Shown here: positions 1 to 7,500 of the stretch, piece by piece
How positions within the stretch are numbered: the first letter of the stretch is position 1
Layout of the letters: each line of letters begins with the position of its first letter
From: JBQLZO01 sp052168315
GTDB lineage: Bacteria; Planctomycetota; Phycisphaerae; Phycisphaerales; UBA1924
Direction: 5' to 3'
Assembly (NCBI GenBank): GCA_052168315.1
Contig: JBQLZO010000050.1
Coordinates: 62,001-126,000 of the forward strand
Length of the DNA: 64,000 bases
Notes under the pieces: generated by a model
The model's database searches: none
What the model saw: the letters and a program-made list of their open reading frames with translations, nothing else
What the model was told of the DNA's origin: nothing
Translations under genes and position numbers: made by a program

Positions 1-2151
1 CAGCGGCTCGAACACGGTCGCGAATGTCTCGTGCCCGTAGAACTCCGAGCCCGGGTCATCCTCGTCGATCACACCGTTCCCGTTGAAGTCCACGAACCCC
101 TGGTTGATGACAAACGAGGCGAAATCATCGGTCGACGGATCCAGCGGATCGCCCGCCGCCGTCGTGAGCACCAGGTCGAATGACTCCGCCGAGATCACAT
201 CGATCGGCGTGAGCCGGCGCGAATACGACACCACCGAGCCCGGCTCGCCCGGAATCGTCGTGTCGACATTCGTCAGCGCCAGCCCGCCCGCCGGCGTCAC
301 CGGTCCGTACGCGACATACCCCTTGTGATGCTCACCCGCCGTCGACGAGGCGTTGCGGGGCACACGGATCGTCACCCCACCACCCGGCCCGACGATCAGC
401 ACATCCGCGATGTCATCGAACGGATCGGTGTCCGGGTCCGACGCGTTCCCGGTCAACTCGTGCAGCCGCGTTCCCTGGGGGAACGAGGTGACCACCGTCC
501 GCTGGTCGAACCCCGTGTCGTACCGATCGTTCACCGCCACCAGCAGGTTGCCCTTGCCGTTCGAGGCCCGCTCGAACACCAGCACATCGCTGATGTCGGC
601 GTTCCGCACGAAGAACTGGCCCCGCGCGTGCGAATTGCGGATCTGCACCAGCCGCGTGATCGTGTCGTCCGGCGTCACCCGGTCGATGTCGATCCCCAGC
701 GCCAACGGCTGCCCCTCCCGGGGCCAGAACCCGCGCGACTGGAACCGATCGATCATCTCGCGGGAATTGTGGTAGACGATCGCCGGCCCGGTCCGCAGCA
801 GCACATACGCGTGCTGCGTGAACCCCAGCGACCGCCCCGTCGGCATCGCGGGCGCCGAGCCGCCGTTCCCGTTGGACCCATTGTCATGCGAGGTGACATG
901 GTTCACCCCCAGCGTGCCGTTGTTGAACCCGTCGTCCTGGCTGTCCAGGTGCGCCGATAGCACATTCTGCCACGACCCGAACCCGCCCGAGTCGTACAGC
1001 GTCCGCAGCTGCCCGGCCCCGTTCAGGTCCAGCGCATCACGCGCCGCGAACGCATCCTTGCGGATGTAGTTGTTGAGGATGAAGTCGTTCCCCGCCACCG
1101 CCTCGCCGAACGAGAACGGGCTCACACGCTGCCCATCGGGCCCGATGCGACCCTCGTGCACCGCCGCATCCCAGAAGTTGTTCCAGAAGCAGTTCGGGAT
1201 GTGTTTCACCGCGTCCAGACGGAATCCATCGACGCCGAACTCCTCCATCAGCCACCGCGACTGCCGCATCAGCAGCCCCGTCGCATCCTCGGCGACCGGA
1301 TCACCCTGCAGCGGCGACTCCGTGTTGAACGGATGCAGCTGAAACACCCGACCGGAGAACGGCTCCACCACCGTCCGCGCCGGCAGGTCCAGATCCGGAT
1401 ACAGCCGCCGGTTGTTCGGATCCGGGGTGTTGTGGACCGTCCCCGCCGGCAGGTTCTCCGGATTCGACGCATCGACCGGATGCCGGATGAAGAAGTGCCG
1501 CCACGCCCCGTCCGAGCAGTTGTACCCCGGGCCCGACAGATCGATGTCGATCAACCCAACCAGGTCCCCCTTGAACAGGTCGTAGTTCGGCCCGCCCGGG
1601 TTCTCTGACTGCTTCGAGCCATCATTGAAATCCCCCCAGTCCGAACCCGCGAACTTCGGGCCCGGCGGGTTCATCCAGAACCCCGGATACCCGCCGGCCG
1701 CGATGAACCCCGCGCTCCCGTTCCGCCCCGAGCAATGGTTCGCGATCAGATCCAGGAACACCCGGGCGTTCGCCCGATGGAACTGCTCCATCACCGACCG
1801 GAACCCCTGCTCAGTCCCGTAGATCGTCGGGTTCGAAGGCGTGCCCAGGCTGAACTTGTTGAACTCGTCGTACCCCGGCGACGATGGATCGGCCGCGACT
1901 CGGTTGGGCGGGAACCACACCGCCCCGTACCCCGCCATGAAGAAGTCCGGCATCTTCCGCTCGACATTCGGATACCCGGTCTCGAACCACTGCAAGATCG
2001 CCGGCCCAGGCGCCGAGTCCGTCGCCGCGTCCGCGACCACTCCCGTGAGCGCCGACCCCGCCAGCGCCAGGAGCAGGGCCGCAATGGGCGCTCCGCCCCG
2101 GAGCTCAACGGCAAGCAATGGACTGATCCGGGCGTGGCGGCGGGTCTGCAT
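1..2151 (-). CDS. Secreted GH13 alpha-amylase family protein, C-terminus cut by window edge
   Basis: The frame reads from an ATG at 2151 (GGAG about 10 nt upstream) through the left edge without a stop, so the C-terminus is missing. After an N-terminal hydrophobic segment (residues ~22-40, likely signal peptide) come the GH13 conserved blocks: DLIANH (~134-139), GFRLDAVKH (~309-317, nucleophile Asp ~313), FGEA (acid/base Glu ~350) and the HD of TSHDNG (~422). Near the visible end is an EF-hand-like loop, DFNGNGVIDEDD, as in dockerin or type-3 repeat linkers. It should cleave alpha-1,4-glucans outside the cytoplasm. A near-palindromic operator lies about 130-150 bp upstream. Substrate specificity within GH13 cannot be read. 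Confidence 0.9.
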   Translation of the reverse strand, partial: MQTRRHARISPLLAVELRGGAPIAALLLALAGSALTGVVADAATDSAPGPAILQWFETGYPNVERKMPDFFMAGYGAVWFPPNRVAADPSSPGYDEFNKFSLGTPSNPTIYGTEQGFRSVMEQFHRANARVFLDLIANHCSGRNGSAGFIAAGGYPGFWMNPPGPKFAGSDWGDFNDGSKQSENPGGPNYDLFKGDLVGLIDIDLSGPGYNCSDGAWRHFFIRHPVDASNPENLPAGTVHNTPDPNNRRLYPDLDLPARTVVEPFSGRVFQLHPFNTESPLQGDPVAEDATGLLMRQSRWLMEEFGVDGFRLDAVKHIPNCFWNNFWDAAVHEGRIGPDGQRVSPFSFGEAVAGNDFILNNYIRKDAFAARDALDLNGAGQLRTLYDSGGFGSWQNVLSAHLDSQDDGFNNGTLGVNHVTSHDNGSNGNGGSAPAMPTGRSLGFTQHAYVLLRTGPAIVYHNSREMIDRFQSRGFWPREGQPLALGIDIDRVTPDDTITRLVQIRNSHARGQFFVRNADISDVLVFERASNGKGNLLVAVNDRYDTGFDQRTVVTSFPQGTRLHELTGNASDPDTDPFDDIADVLIVGPGGGVTIRVPRNASSTAGEHHKGYVAYGPVTPAGGLALTNVDTTIPGEPGSVVSYSRRLTPIDVISAESFDLVLTTAAGDPLDPSTDDFASFVINQGFVDFNGNGVIDEDDPGSEFYGHETFATVFEPL

Positions 2152-2281
2152 GTCGATGCTCCAAAGGGTGGCGCGGCTCTGCGATCCGCGGTGTTGATTG
2201 CACAACCATCGCAAGGATCCGATCGGCCCGCAGCGCACAATCATCAGGTACTCTCGCTCGATGATGCCTCGATATCTCCGT

Positions 2282-2301
2282 TCGGTAAAGCGGTTTACCG
2301 A
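2282..2301. promoter_or_regulatory. LacI-family-like operator upstream of the amylase
   Basis: TCGGTAAAGCGGTTTACCGA is a 20-bp dyad with 8-bp perfect arms and a central CG; only one inner pair mismatches. Size, symmetry and central CpG match the LacI/GalR operator style, and the site lies in the 269-bp gap upstream of the GH13 gene. A second palindrome, GAACCGGTTC, follows at 2309-2318, and AACCG/CGGTT arms overlap it. No regulator gene lies nearby, so regulation by a LacI-type protein is inferred. Confidence 0.5.
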
Positions 2302-2420
2302 CAAGAACGAACCGGTTCCGGTTATTGGGCCGAACGCCCCATCTCTTCACCCCCCCAGATACCGAACACACCTCACCCCCAAGGCAAGTCCACCGGGCTC
2401 GCCGTCACACAGCATGCCCC

Positions 2421-3335
2421 TCAAGCACTCACCCGCTCCAATGCCTCGCGCAGCGATCCCAGCGATCGCCGATGCCGCCCCATCCCCGACCACACATCTC
2501 CAACCTGCCCGACCCGCCGGTGGATGTTCTCAATCGTGTAGCTCCGCGCCTCCAGCGACGCCTCGGACAGCTCCTCCCACCGGATCGGCGCTGCGATCGG
2601 CGCGCCGGCCCTCGCCCGCACCGCGTACGGCGCCACCGCCGTCTGCCCGTACGCGTTCCGCCCCGTATCCAGAAACAGCCGCCCCCCGCGCTGGTCCTTC
2701 CGCATCGCCGTCGTCACTTCTTCCGGATGCCGCTGGGCCAGCAACTCCCCCAACGCCCGCGCCCACCCGCGGACCTCATCGAACCCCGCCTCCGCCCGGA
2801 GCGGGATCACCACGTGCACGCCGCGCGATCCCGTCAGCTTGACGAACGACACCACCCCCATCTCATCCAGCAACCCACCCAGCCGCCGAGCCGCCGTGCG
2901 GACCTGCTCGAACCCCCCGCCATCCGCCGGATCCAGGTCGATGATGGCCTGGTCCGGCCGCTCCAGCGATCCCTCACGGCTCAGCCACACGCTCGGCGCG
3001 ATGCACGCCTGCTGCGCGAGGTACGCCAGCGTCGCCCGCTTGTTCGCCGCCACCTGCCGCTGCGATTCCCCATCCTTGCCCGTCCGCACCTGCACCCCAT
3101 CGACCCACTCCGGGAAGTGCCCCGGCAACCGCTTCTCGTAGAACCCCTCCGCCTCGATCCCATCAGGAAACCGGTGCATCGTCACCGGCCGCCCCCGCAC
3201 ATGCCCGAGCATGCACCCCGCGATCCGCTCGTAGTAATCGATCAGATCCCCTTTCGTGATGCCACGATCCGGGAACAGCACCTTGTCCTCGTTCGAGGCC
3301 TCGAACGAATCAGCGCCGTATCGCCGGACGCTCAT
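2421..3335 (-). CDS. ligD: LigD polymerase domain as a stand-alone protein (NHEJ primase-polymerase)
   Basis: This 304-residue archaeo-eukaryotic primase superfamily protein matches the polymerase module of LigD, which fills gaps and adds ribonucleotides during non-homologous end joining. The metal-binding IIDLDP motif (Asp133, Asp135), the SRGVHVVIPL segment (His174) and the third acidic site FLDTGRNA (Asp223) are present. The His-x-Trp usually seen just before motif I appears as Ser115-Val-Trp. The start overlaps the ligase stop by 4 bp (ATGA), so it is the last gene of a phosphoesterase-ligase-polymerase operon. Family assignment is firm; activity with the Ser substitution is uncertain. 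Confidence 0.9.
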   Translation of the reverse strand: MSVRRYGADSFEASNEDKVLFPDRGITKGDLIDYYERIAGCMLGHVRGRPVTMHRFPDGIEAEGFYEKRLPGHFPEWVDGVQVRTGKDGESQRQVAANKRATLAYLAQQACIAPSVWLSREGSLERPDQAIIDLDPADGGGFEQVRTAARRLGGLLDEMGVVSFVKLTGSRGVHVVIPLRAEAGFDEVRGWARALGELLAQRHPEEVTTAMRKDQRGGRLFLDTGRNAYGQTAVAPYAVRARAGAPIAAPIRWEELSEASLEARSYTIENIHRRVGQVGDVWSGMGRHRRSLGSLREALERVSA

Positions 3336-4351
3336 CGCTCATCCTCCGCCCGCTCCCGCACGACATCCTCCGGCGACTTGTCATCCCGCAATCCAATGAA
3401 CCGCGGGTGCCGGAGCATCCCGTCATCGGTCCACTCGGTGAAACCGACCTCGCAGACATACTCCGGCGTGACCCAGCGCACACCCTTGCCCCCGGCGCCA
3501 TCCGGCGGGTCCTCAACAGGCGCGGTCTTCCGCTCGATCCGACGCAGCTTGCCCGCGAACGACTCGAGGAATGCATCGTCGTACCCCGTCCCCACGCGTC
3601 CGGCGTACCGCAGCCCGCCATCCTCGTGGTACCCGATGATCAGCGCGCCGAATCCGACCCGCTCGCCCTCCGGCTCCGTGTATCCGACGACCACGAACTC
3701 CTGCCGATGCCCGCACTTGAACTTGAGCCAGTCTCGCGAGCGCCCGTGCGCATACGCCGCGTCGGCCCTCTTGGCGATCACACCCTCCCACCCCTTGCCG
3801 CACGCCTCCCGGAAGTAGGGCTCGCCATCCTCGTTCCGATGCGGCGTCCGGCGGATCGGCTCGTCCACGCCCGGCAACCGGGCGAGCACCGACTTCCGAT
3901 CCCGCTGCCCCACTCCCGTCAGATCACGCCCATCCGCGTGCAGCAGATCAAACAGGTACAGGAACACCTTCACCCCGGCATCGAGCGCCTCCTCGCGATC
4001 CGTGATCCCCAGCCGTCCCTGCAGCCGCGAGAAGCTCGTCACATCGCCATCGAACGCCACGATCTCACCATCCGCAATGAACCGATCGAGCCCGATCTGA
4101 CCCGCCGCCTCGTGCAGTTCCGGATAGGTCTCGTTCAGATCCTTCCGGTTGCGCGACACGATCCGCACGCCATCGCCCTCCCGGAAAACCAGGCACCGTT
4201 CCCCATCCAGCTTCCGCTCGAAGATCCAATCCGGATCCGAGAACCGATCGTGCGTCAGCGTCGCCAGCATCGGCTCGCTCCACCGCGGCTGCTCCGCCTC
4301 CCGCATCGCCGACCGCGCCGCATCGCTCAGGTGCTCGAACAACTCACCCAT
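3332..4351 (-). CDS. ligD: ATP-dependent DNA ligase, LigD ligase module
   Basis: A 339-residue nucleotidyltransferase plus OB-fold ligase. Motif I is KLDGER (Lys47 takes AMP); later come EGVIAKR (motif IV) and WLKFK (motif V). The open frame extends to 4414, but the ATG at 4351 follows GGAAGGGAGG and overlaps the phosphoesterase stop (ATGGGTGA), so it is the preferred start. It seals breaks in bacterial end joining, normally with Ku; no Ku gene lies in this window. The three LigD activities are separate polypeptides made from overlapping genes, in the order seen within fused pseudomonad LigD. Confidence 0.93.
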   Translation of the reverse strand: MGELFEHLSDAARSAMREAEQPRWSEPMLATLTHDRFSDPDWIFERKLDGERCLVFREGDGVRIVSRNRKDLNETYPELHEAAGQIGLDRFIADGEIVAFDGDVTSFSRLQGRLGITDREEALDAGVKVFLYLFDLLHADGRDLTGVGQRDRKSVLARLPGVDEPIRRTPHRNEDGEPYFREACGKGWEGVIAKRADAAYAHGRSRDWLKFKCGHRQEFVVVGYTEPEGERVGFGALIIGYHEDGGLRYAGRVGTGYDDAFLESFAGKLRRIERKTAPVEDPPDGAGGKGVRWVTPEYVCEVGFTEWTDDGMLRHPRFIGLRDDKSPEDVVRERAEDER

Positions 4352-5000
4352 CGCCCGAGCCTCCCTTCCCGTCCCGCTCGCCCTCGCCCTCTCCCGACTC
4401 CTTTCGCCGAACATCCTCGACGGTCCTGCCGCTCAGCACGCTCTCCCGCTCGGTCGAGACCGGATCACGCCGCGCATCGGCCGCATCATCTTTCATCTTG
4501 ATCAGCAGCCAGTTCTCATCCTTCCCGCCGACCTTCGAGTGCACCAGCGCGTACCCGCCGCGGATCTTCTTGCCCTCGAGCCAGACCTCCAGCCCACCCT
4601 CCTCCAGTGCGCGCTCCATCGGCACCGCATTTCCATCCTCATCTTCCTTGATGTTCTTGTACGCCCCCGCATCCCACACGATCACGCTCCCCGCGCCGTA
4701 CTCACCCTCCGCGATCACGCCCTCGAAATCGGCGTAGTCCAGCGGGTGCGCCTCCACCCTCACCGCCAGCCGCTTCTCCCGCGGATCGGTCGAGGGTCCC
4801 TTCGGCACCGCCCAACTCTCCAGCACCCCGTCGATCTCCAGCCGAAAGTCATAGTGCAACCGGCTCGCATCGTGCTCCTGCACCACAAAGATCGGATTCC
4901 GATCCCGCTTCAGCCGCGGCCCATCACCCTCCCCCGTCGGCTCCGAGGTCCGACGAAAGTCACGCCTGCTCTCGTACTTGTCCAGCTTCGACCGGCCCAT
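4344..5000 (-). CDS. ligD: LigD 3'-phosphoesterase domain as a stand-alone protein
   Basis: This 218-residue protein matches the LigD 3'-phosphoesterase, which trims 3' ribonucleotides and 3' phosphates at breaks. The HDASRLHYDFRLE block gives His43, His49, Asp51 and Arg53, and VEAHPLDYADFEG gives His85 and Tyr89; this is the catalytic spacing known for the family. The ATG at 5000 follows GGAG by about 9 nt and is preferred; in-frame ATGs at 5015, 5033 and 5090 add residues without family similarity. It is the first gene of the split-LigD operon and runs into the ligase gene with an 8-bp overlap. The tail after residue ~190 is charged and low complexity. Confidence 0.9.
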   Translation of the reverse strand: MGRSKLDKYESRRDFRRTSEPTGEGDGPRLKRDRNPIFVVQEHDASRLHYDFRLEIDGVLESWAVPKGPSTDPREKRLAVRVEAHPLDYADFEGVIAEGEYGAGSVIVWDAGAYKNIKEDEDGNAVPMERALEEGGLEVWLEGKKIRGGYALVHSKVGGKDENWLLIKMKDDAADARRDPVSTERESVLSGRTVEDVRRKESGEGEGERDGKGGSGDG

Positions 5001-5295
5001 CCCATGGCGCTCCATGCGCGGAACCACGAGCATCCCCGTCCGCCCCCCAATCGCCCCTCCTCCGATTGCCACATGCAGCAAACCACCCACCCCCGGTCAT
5101 CTCAATCCACAGCCCCCGACCCCCAATCCCCTCCATCCGCAACCAACCGACCCTACGCCCCGACCCCACCAAGCTCAACACCATCTCCCCAATCGCCTCC
5201 TCCCCCGCCCCGCCTCCCTCCCCCTCCCACCGAATCCGCGATATACTCCCCCAAGCCACTCCAGGGCCCCCAAGCCCCGCGAGCAAGGCCCGACC

Positions 5296-5367
5296 GCGGG
5301 TGTAGTTCAGCGGTAGAACGTCAGCTTCCCAAGCTGAATGTCGCCGGTTCGATTCCGGTCACCCGCT
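5296..5367 (+). tRNA. tRNA-Gly (anticodon CCC)
   Basis: A full cloverleaf is visible: acceptor arms GCGGGTG and CACCCGC, D-arm GTTC/GAAC, anticodon stem TCAGC/GCTGA around loop TTCCCAA (anticodon CCC, reads GGG), and T-arm GCCGG-TTCGATT-CCGGT. Length is 72 nt with discriminator T and no encoded CCA. It is alone between the split-LigD operon and a decayed gene and is followed by a strong hairpin. Confidence 0.96.
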
Positions 5368-5377
5368 TTGGAATGAA

Positions 5378-5405
5378 GCGAGCCGTCCCAGCCGGGACGG
5401 CTCGC
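5378..5405 (+). terminator. Hairpin terminator after tRNA-Gly
   Basis: A perfect 12-bp stem (GCGAGCCGTCCC / GGGACGGCTCGC) with loop AGCC starts 10 nt after the tRNA. The following bases (tcgcgtttgt) hold only a short T run. It may also serve the convergent PEP-CTERM remnant on the minus strand. Confidence 0.7.
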
Positions 5406-5434
5406 TCGCGTTTGTAGTACCGCGGCCGCGGCGA

Positions 5435-5922
5435 TCAGTGCCGGCGGCGGGCGGCCGCGAGGCCCGCGAGGTCGAGCAGAGCGGCGGTGCCGGGTGCTGG
5501 GATGACCGCGATCGAAGCGGTCGGGTTGGCATCGCCGTTTTGGTCGAAGACGAGTCCACCGGGCAGGAACAGGGTGCCGAGGTGATCGCCTGATCGAAGT
5601 AGACAATGTGATTGTTGCTGTCGTTCAGATCGTTGATGCCGATCGGCGTGAGTTCGACCGGGTTCCCGAAAGCATCGATGCCGCTGAGAATGTACTGGCT
5701 CCATTCCTGCTCGGTCACTTCGTTGCCGTCGGTCCCCACGATGCCACCCGCCCAGACCGCACGCAACAACCAGCTCGCTGCCCCCAATTGCATCCACGAT
5801 GGTCGGATCAACCGTCTCGTCGTAGTCAAGTGTTCGGCCATCGGCCAGAGAGGGATCGCGCCGATCGGTGATGCGCTTCGAAACAGGTTCACACCTCCAA
5901 CGCTCGCCGCAACGCGTGACAC
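5435..5922 (-). pseudogene. Frameshifted remnant of a PEP-CTERM exported protein
   Basis: The three minus frames each hold part of one protein. GGVNLFRSASPIGAI lies in one frame, then SLADGRTLDYDETVDPTIVD in a second, EWSQYILSGIDAFGNPVELT...YFDQAI back in the first, and GTLFLPGGLVFDQNGDANP...VIPAPGTAALL...ARRRH in the second again. Switches fall near 5848, 5740-5760 and 5585. The end is a PEP-CTERM signal: the VIPAPGT motif, a hydrophobic stretch and an arginine-rich tail, recognised by exosortase systems. No single start-to-stop frame covers it, so it is a decayed gene unless the indels are assembly errors. No intact N-terminus with signal peptide is evident. Confidence 0.7.
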
Positions 5923-6285
5923 TCACCCGACGGGGTTCGCCATACTTGCAACTCGATAGCACTTGTCGGTGCGGGTACTTCCCTGAGTCCACCGCGTGCG
6001 AACCCCCATCGGCCGGCCGCAGATCCCAGCGCATCTCTTCCGGGCTTGGCTCCGATCGCCCCCCGCCCCCGACCCAAGACCGCCATCTCGAGCGAAGGAT
6101 GGTCCATCGCGCAGGGCACATGTTCCGACGAACGACCGCTCGCAAGCGCTCGCCGCCCCGCGCCCGTCCGGCTTGGATCGCACCGTTGTCGCTACCCTGT
6201 CTCCCATGCCAATCGGTGGCTGCGGTGCGAGTCGTTGGGACCGTCCGGCCGCGCATCGAACCGATCGGCCATGCGGGGCAAGAAC
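5923..6285. other. Non-coding stretch upstream of the efflux operon
   Basis: These 363 bases hold only shadow frames. They should contain the promoter of the downstream adaptor-RND operon and may include further decayed upstream parts of the PEP-CTERM remnant. No clear operator, RNA or repeat is seen. Confidence 0.4.
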
Positions 6286-7500
6286 ATGGACATTCGAAAC
6301 AAGCGGCGTGTTGCGCTCAGTTCATTGGGTTCGCGACGCGATCGGAGCCGGACGGGTGCGTCTCGGCTCGTGAGGCGTGCCCTTCCTTGGACGCTCATCG
6401 GTCTCACTCTCGCATCGGCCGGAGGCTGCGGCGAGGCGACCGAACCCGTTGAGCAGATCCGCCCGATTCGTGCGGTGAGGCTGGGCGATGTGTCCGCCTT
6501 CCGCGGGAGAGAGTTCCCGGGGCGAGCGGAGGCGGTCCAGTTCGCCGATCTCTCCTTCCGGGTCGGCGGGACGCTGCAGGAACTGCCGGTGCGCCTTGGC
6601 GAGCAGGTGGAAGCCGGCGAGGTGGTCGCGCAATTGGATCCGCGCGACTTCGAGGTCCGTGTGCGTGCCGCGGAGGCCGCCCTGGCGCGTGCGAAGGCCG
6701 ATCTGGCCCGAGCCGAAGCGGAACTGGAGCGGGCTTCGGATGCGTTCGATCGCGGCGGCCTGAACGAGATCGAGATGATCCGGGTTCGCGAGGCGCGGAA
6801 TGTCGCCATCGCCACCGTCGATTCGATCGAAGCCGACCTGCAATCGACGCGTGACAACCTGGCGGACACGACGCTGCGGGCCCCGTTCGGCGGCGAGATT
6901 TCGGTGCGATACATCGAGAACTTCCAGGATGTGCAGCCACGCGAGCCGGTGATCCGGATGGTCGACGACTCGCGGATCCGCTTCACGGTCTTCGTGCCGG
7001 AGCAGTTCATGGCCCAGTTGATCTATGTCGAAGAGATCCGTTGCGAGTTCGACTCCTTCCCGGGCCATGAACTCATCGCCGATGTGGATGAGGTCGGGCG
7101 AGAAGCCGACCAGATCACGCGGACCTTCCCGATCACGCTTGTCATGGACCCGCCGGAGAGAGTTCGCATCCTCTCGGGCATGACCGGCCGCGCCTGGGTC
7201 TCACAAATCCGGCAGCCGGAACAACTGGCGGAGGTATTCGATCTCCCGCCGAGCGCGGTGGTCGCCAGCGCCGAAGGGGTCCAATCCGTCTGGGTGTTCG
7301 ATGAATCGCGAGGCGTGGTGACCAGCCGGGCGGTGCAGGTCGAGCAGATCTCACCGGATGGGCTCCGAGTGAGCGGGCTCAGGCGAGGGGAGATCGTGGC
7401 AACCGCCGGCGCCGCATTCCTGCGCGAAGGACAGAGCGTCACCCTGCTGGGAGGAACCGCCGCGTCAAGCCTGATGCCAAACGGGGGAACCGTCGAATGA
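6286..7500 (+). CDS. RND efflux periplasmic adaptor (membrane fusion protein), likely lipoprotein
   Basis: A 404-residue HlyD/AcrA-type adaptor linking an inner-membrane RND pump to an outer-membrane duct. After a basic N-terminus and hydrophobic core comes a lipobox-like ASAGGC (Cys48). Then follow a barrel-sandwich half (VEAGEVVAQLDPRDFEV), an Ala/Glu/Arg-rich coiled-coil hairpin (~residues 125-190), the returning lipoyl half (DTTLRAPFGGEIS) and beta-barrel domains. The open frame extends to 6046, but the ATG at 6286 gives the signal sequence directly; 6271 is an in-frame alternative. Its stop overlaps the RND start (ATGA). No TolC-like gene is adjacent. Confidence 0.9.
   Translation: MDIRNKRRVALSSLGSRRDRSRTGASRLVRRALPWTLIGLTLASAGGCGEATEPVEQIRPIRAVRLGDVSAFRGREFPGRAEAVQFADLSFRVGGTLQELPVRLGEQVEAGEVVAQLDPRDFEVRVRAAEAALARAKADLARAEAELERASDAFDRGGLNEIEMIRVREARNVAIATVDSIEADLQSTRDNLADTTLRAPFGGEISVRYIENFQDVQPREPVIRMVDDSRIRFTVFVPEQFMAQLIYVEEIRCEFDSFPGHELIADVDEVGREADQITRTFPITLVMDPPERVRILSGMTGRAWVSQIRQPEQLAEVFDLPPSAVVASAEGVQSVWVFDESRGVVTSRAVQVEQISPDGLRVSGLRRGEIVATAGAAFLREGQSVTLLGGTAASSLMPNGGTVE

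Noticed and set aside
2325..5417. Long plus-strand frames (up to ~500 codons) over the LigD genes
   Set aside because: Pro/Arg/His-rich shadows of the minus-strand genes, caused by high GC at third codon positions; no motifs.
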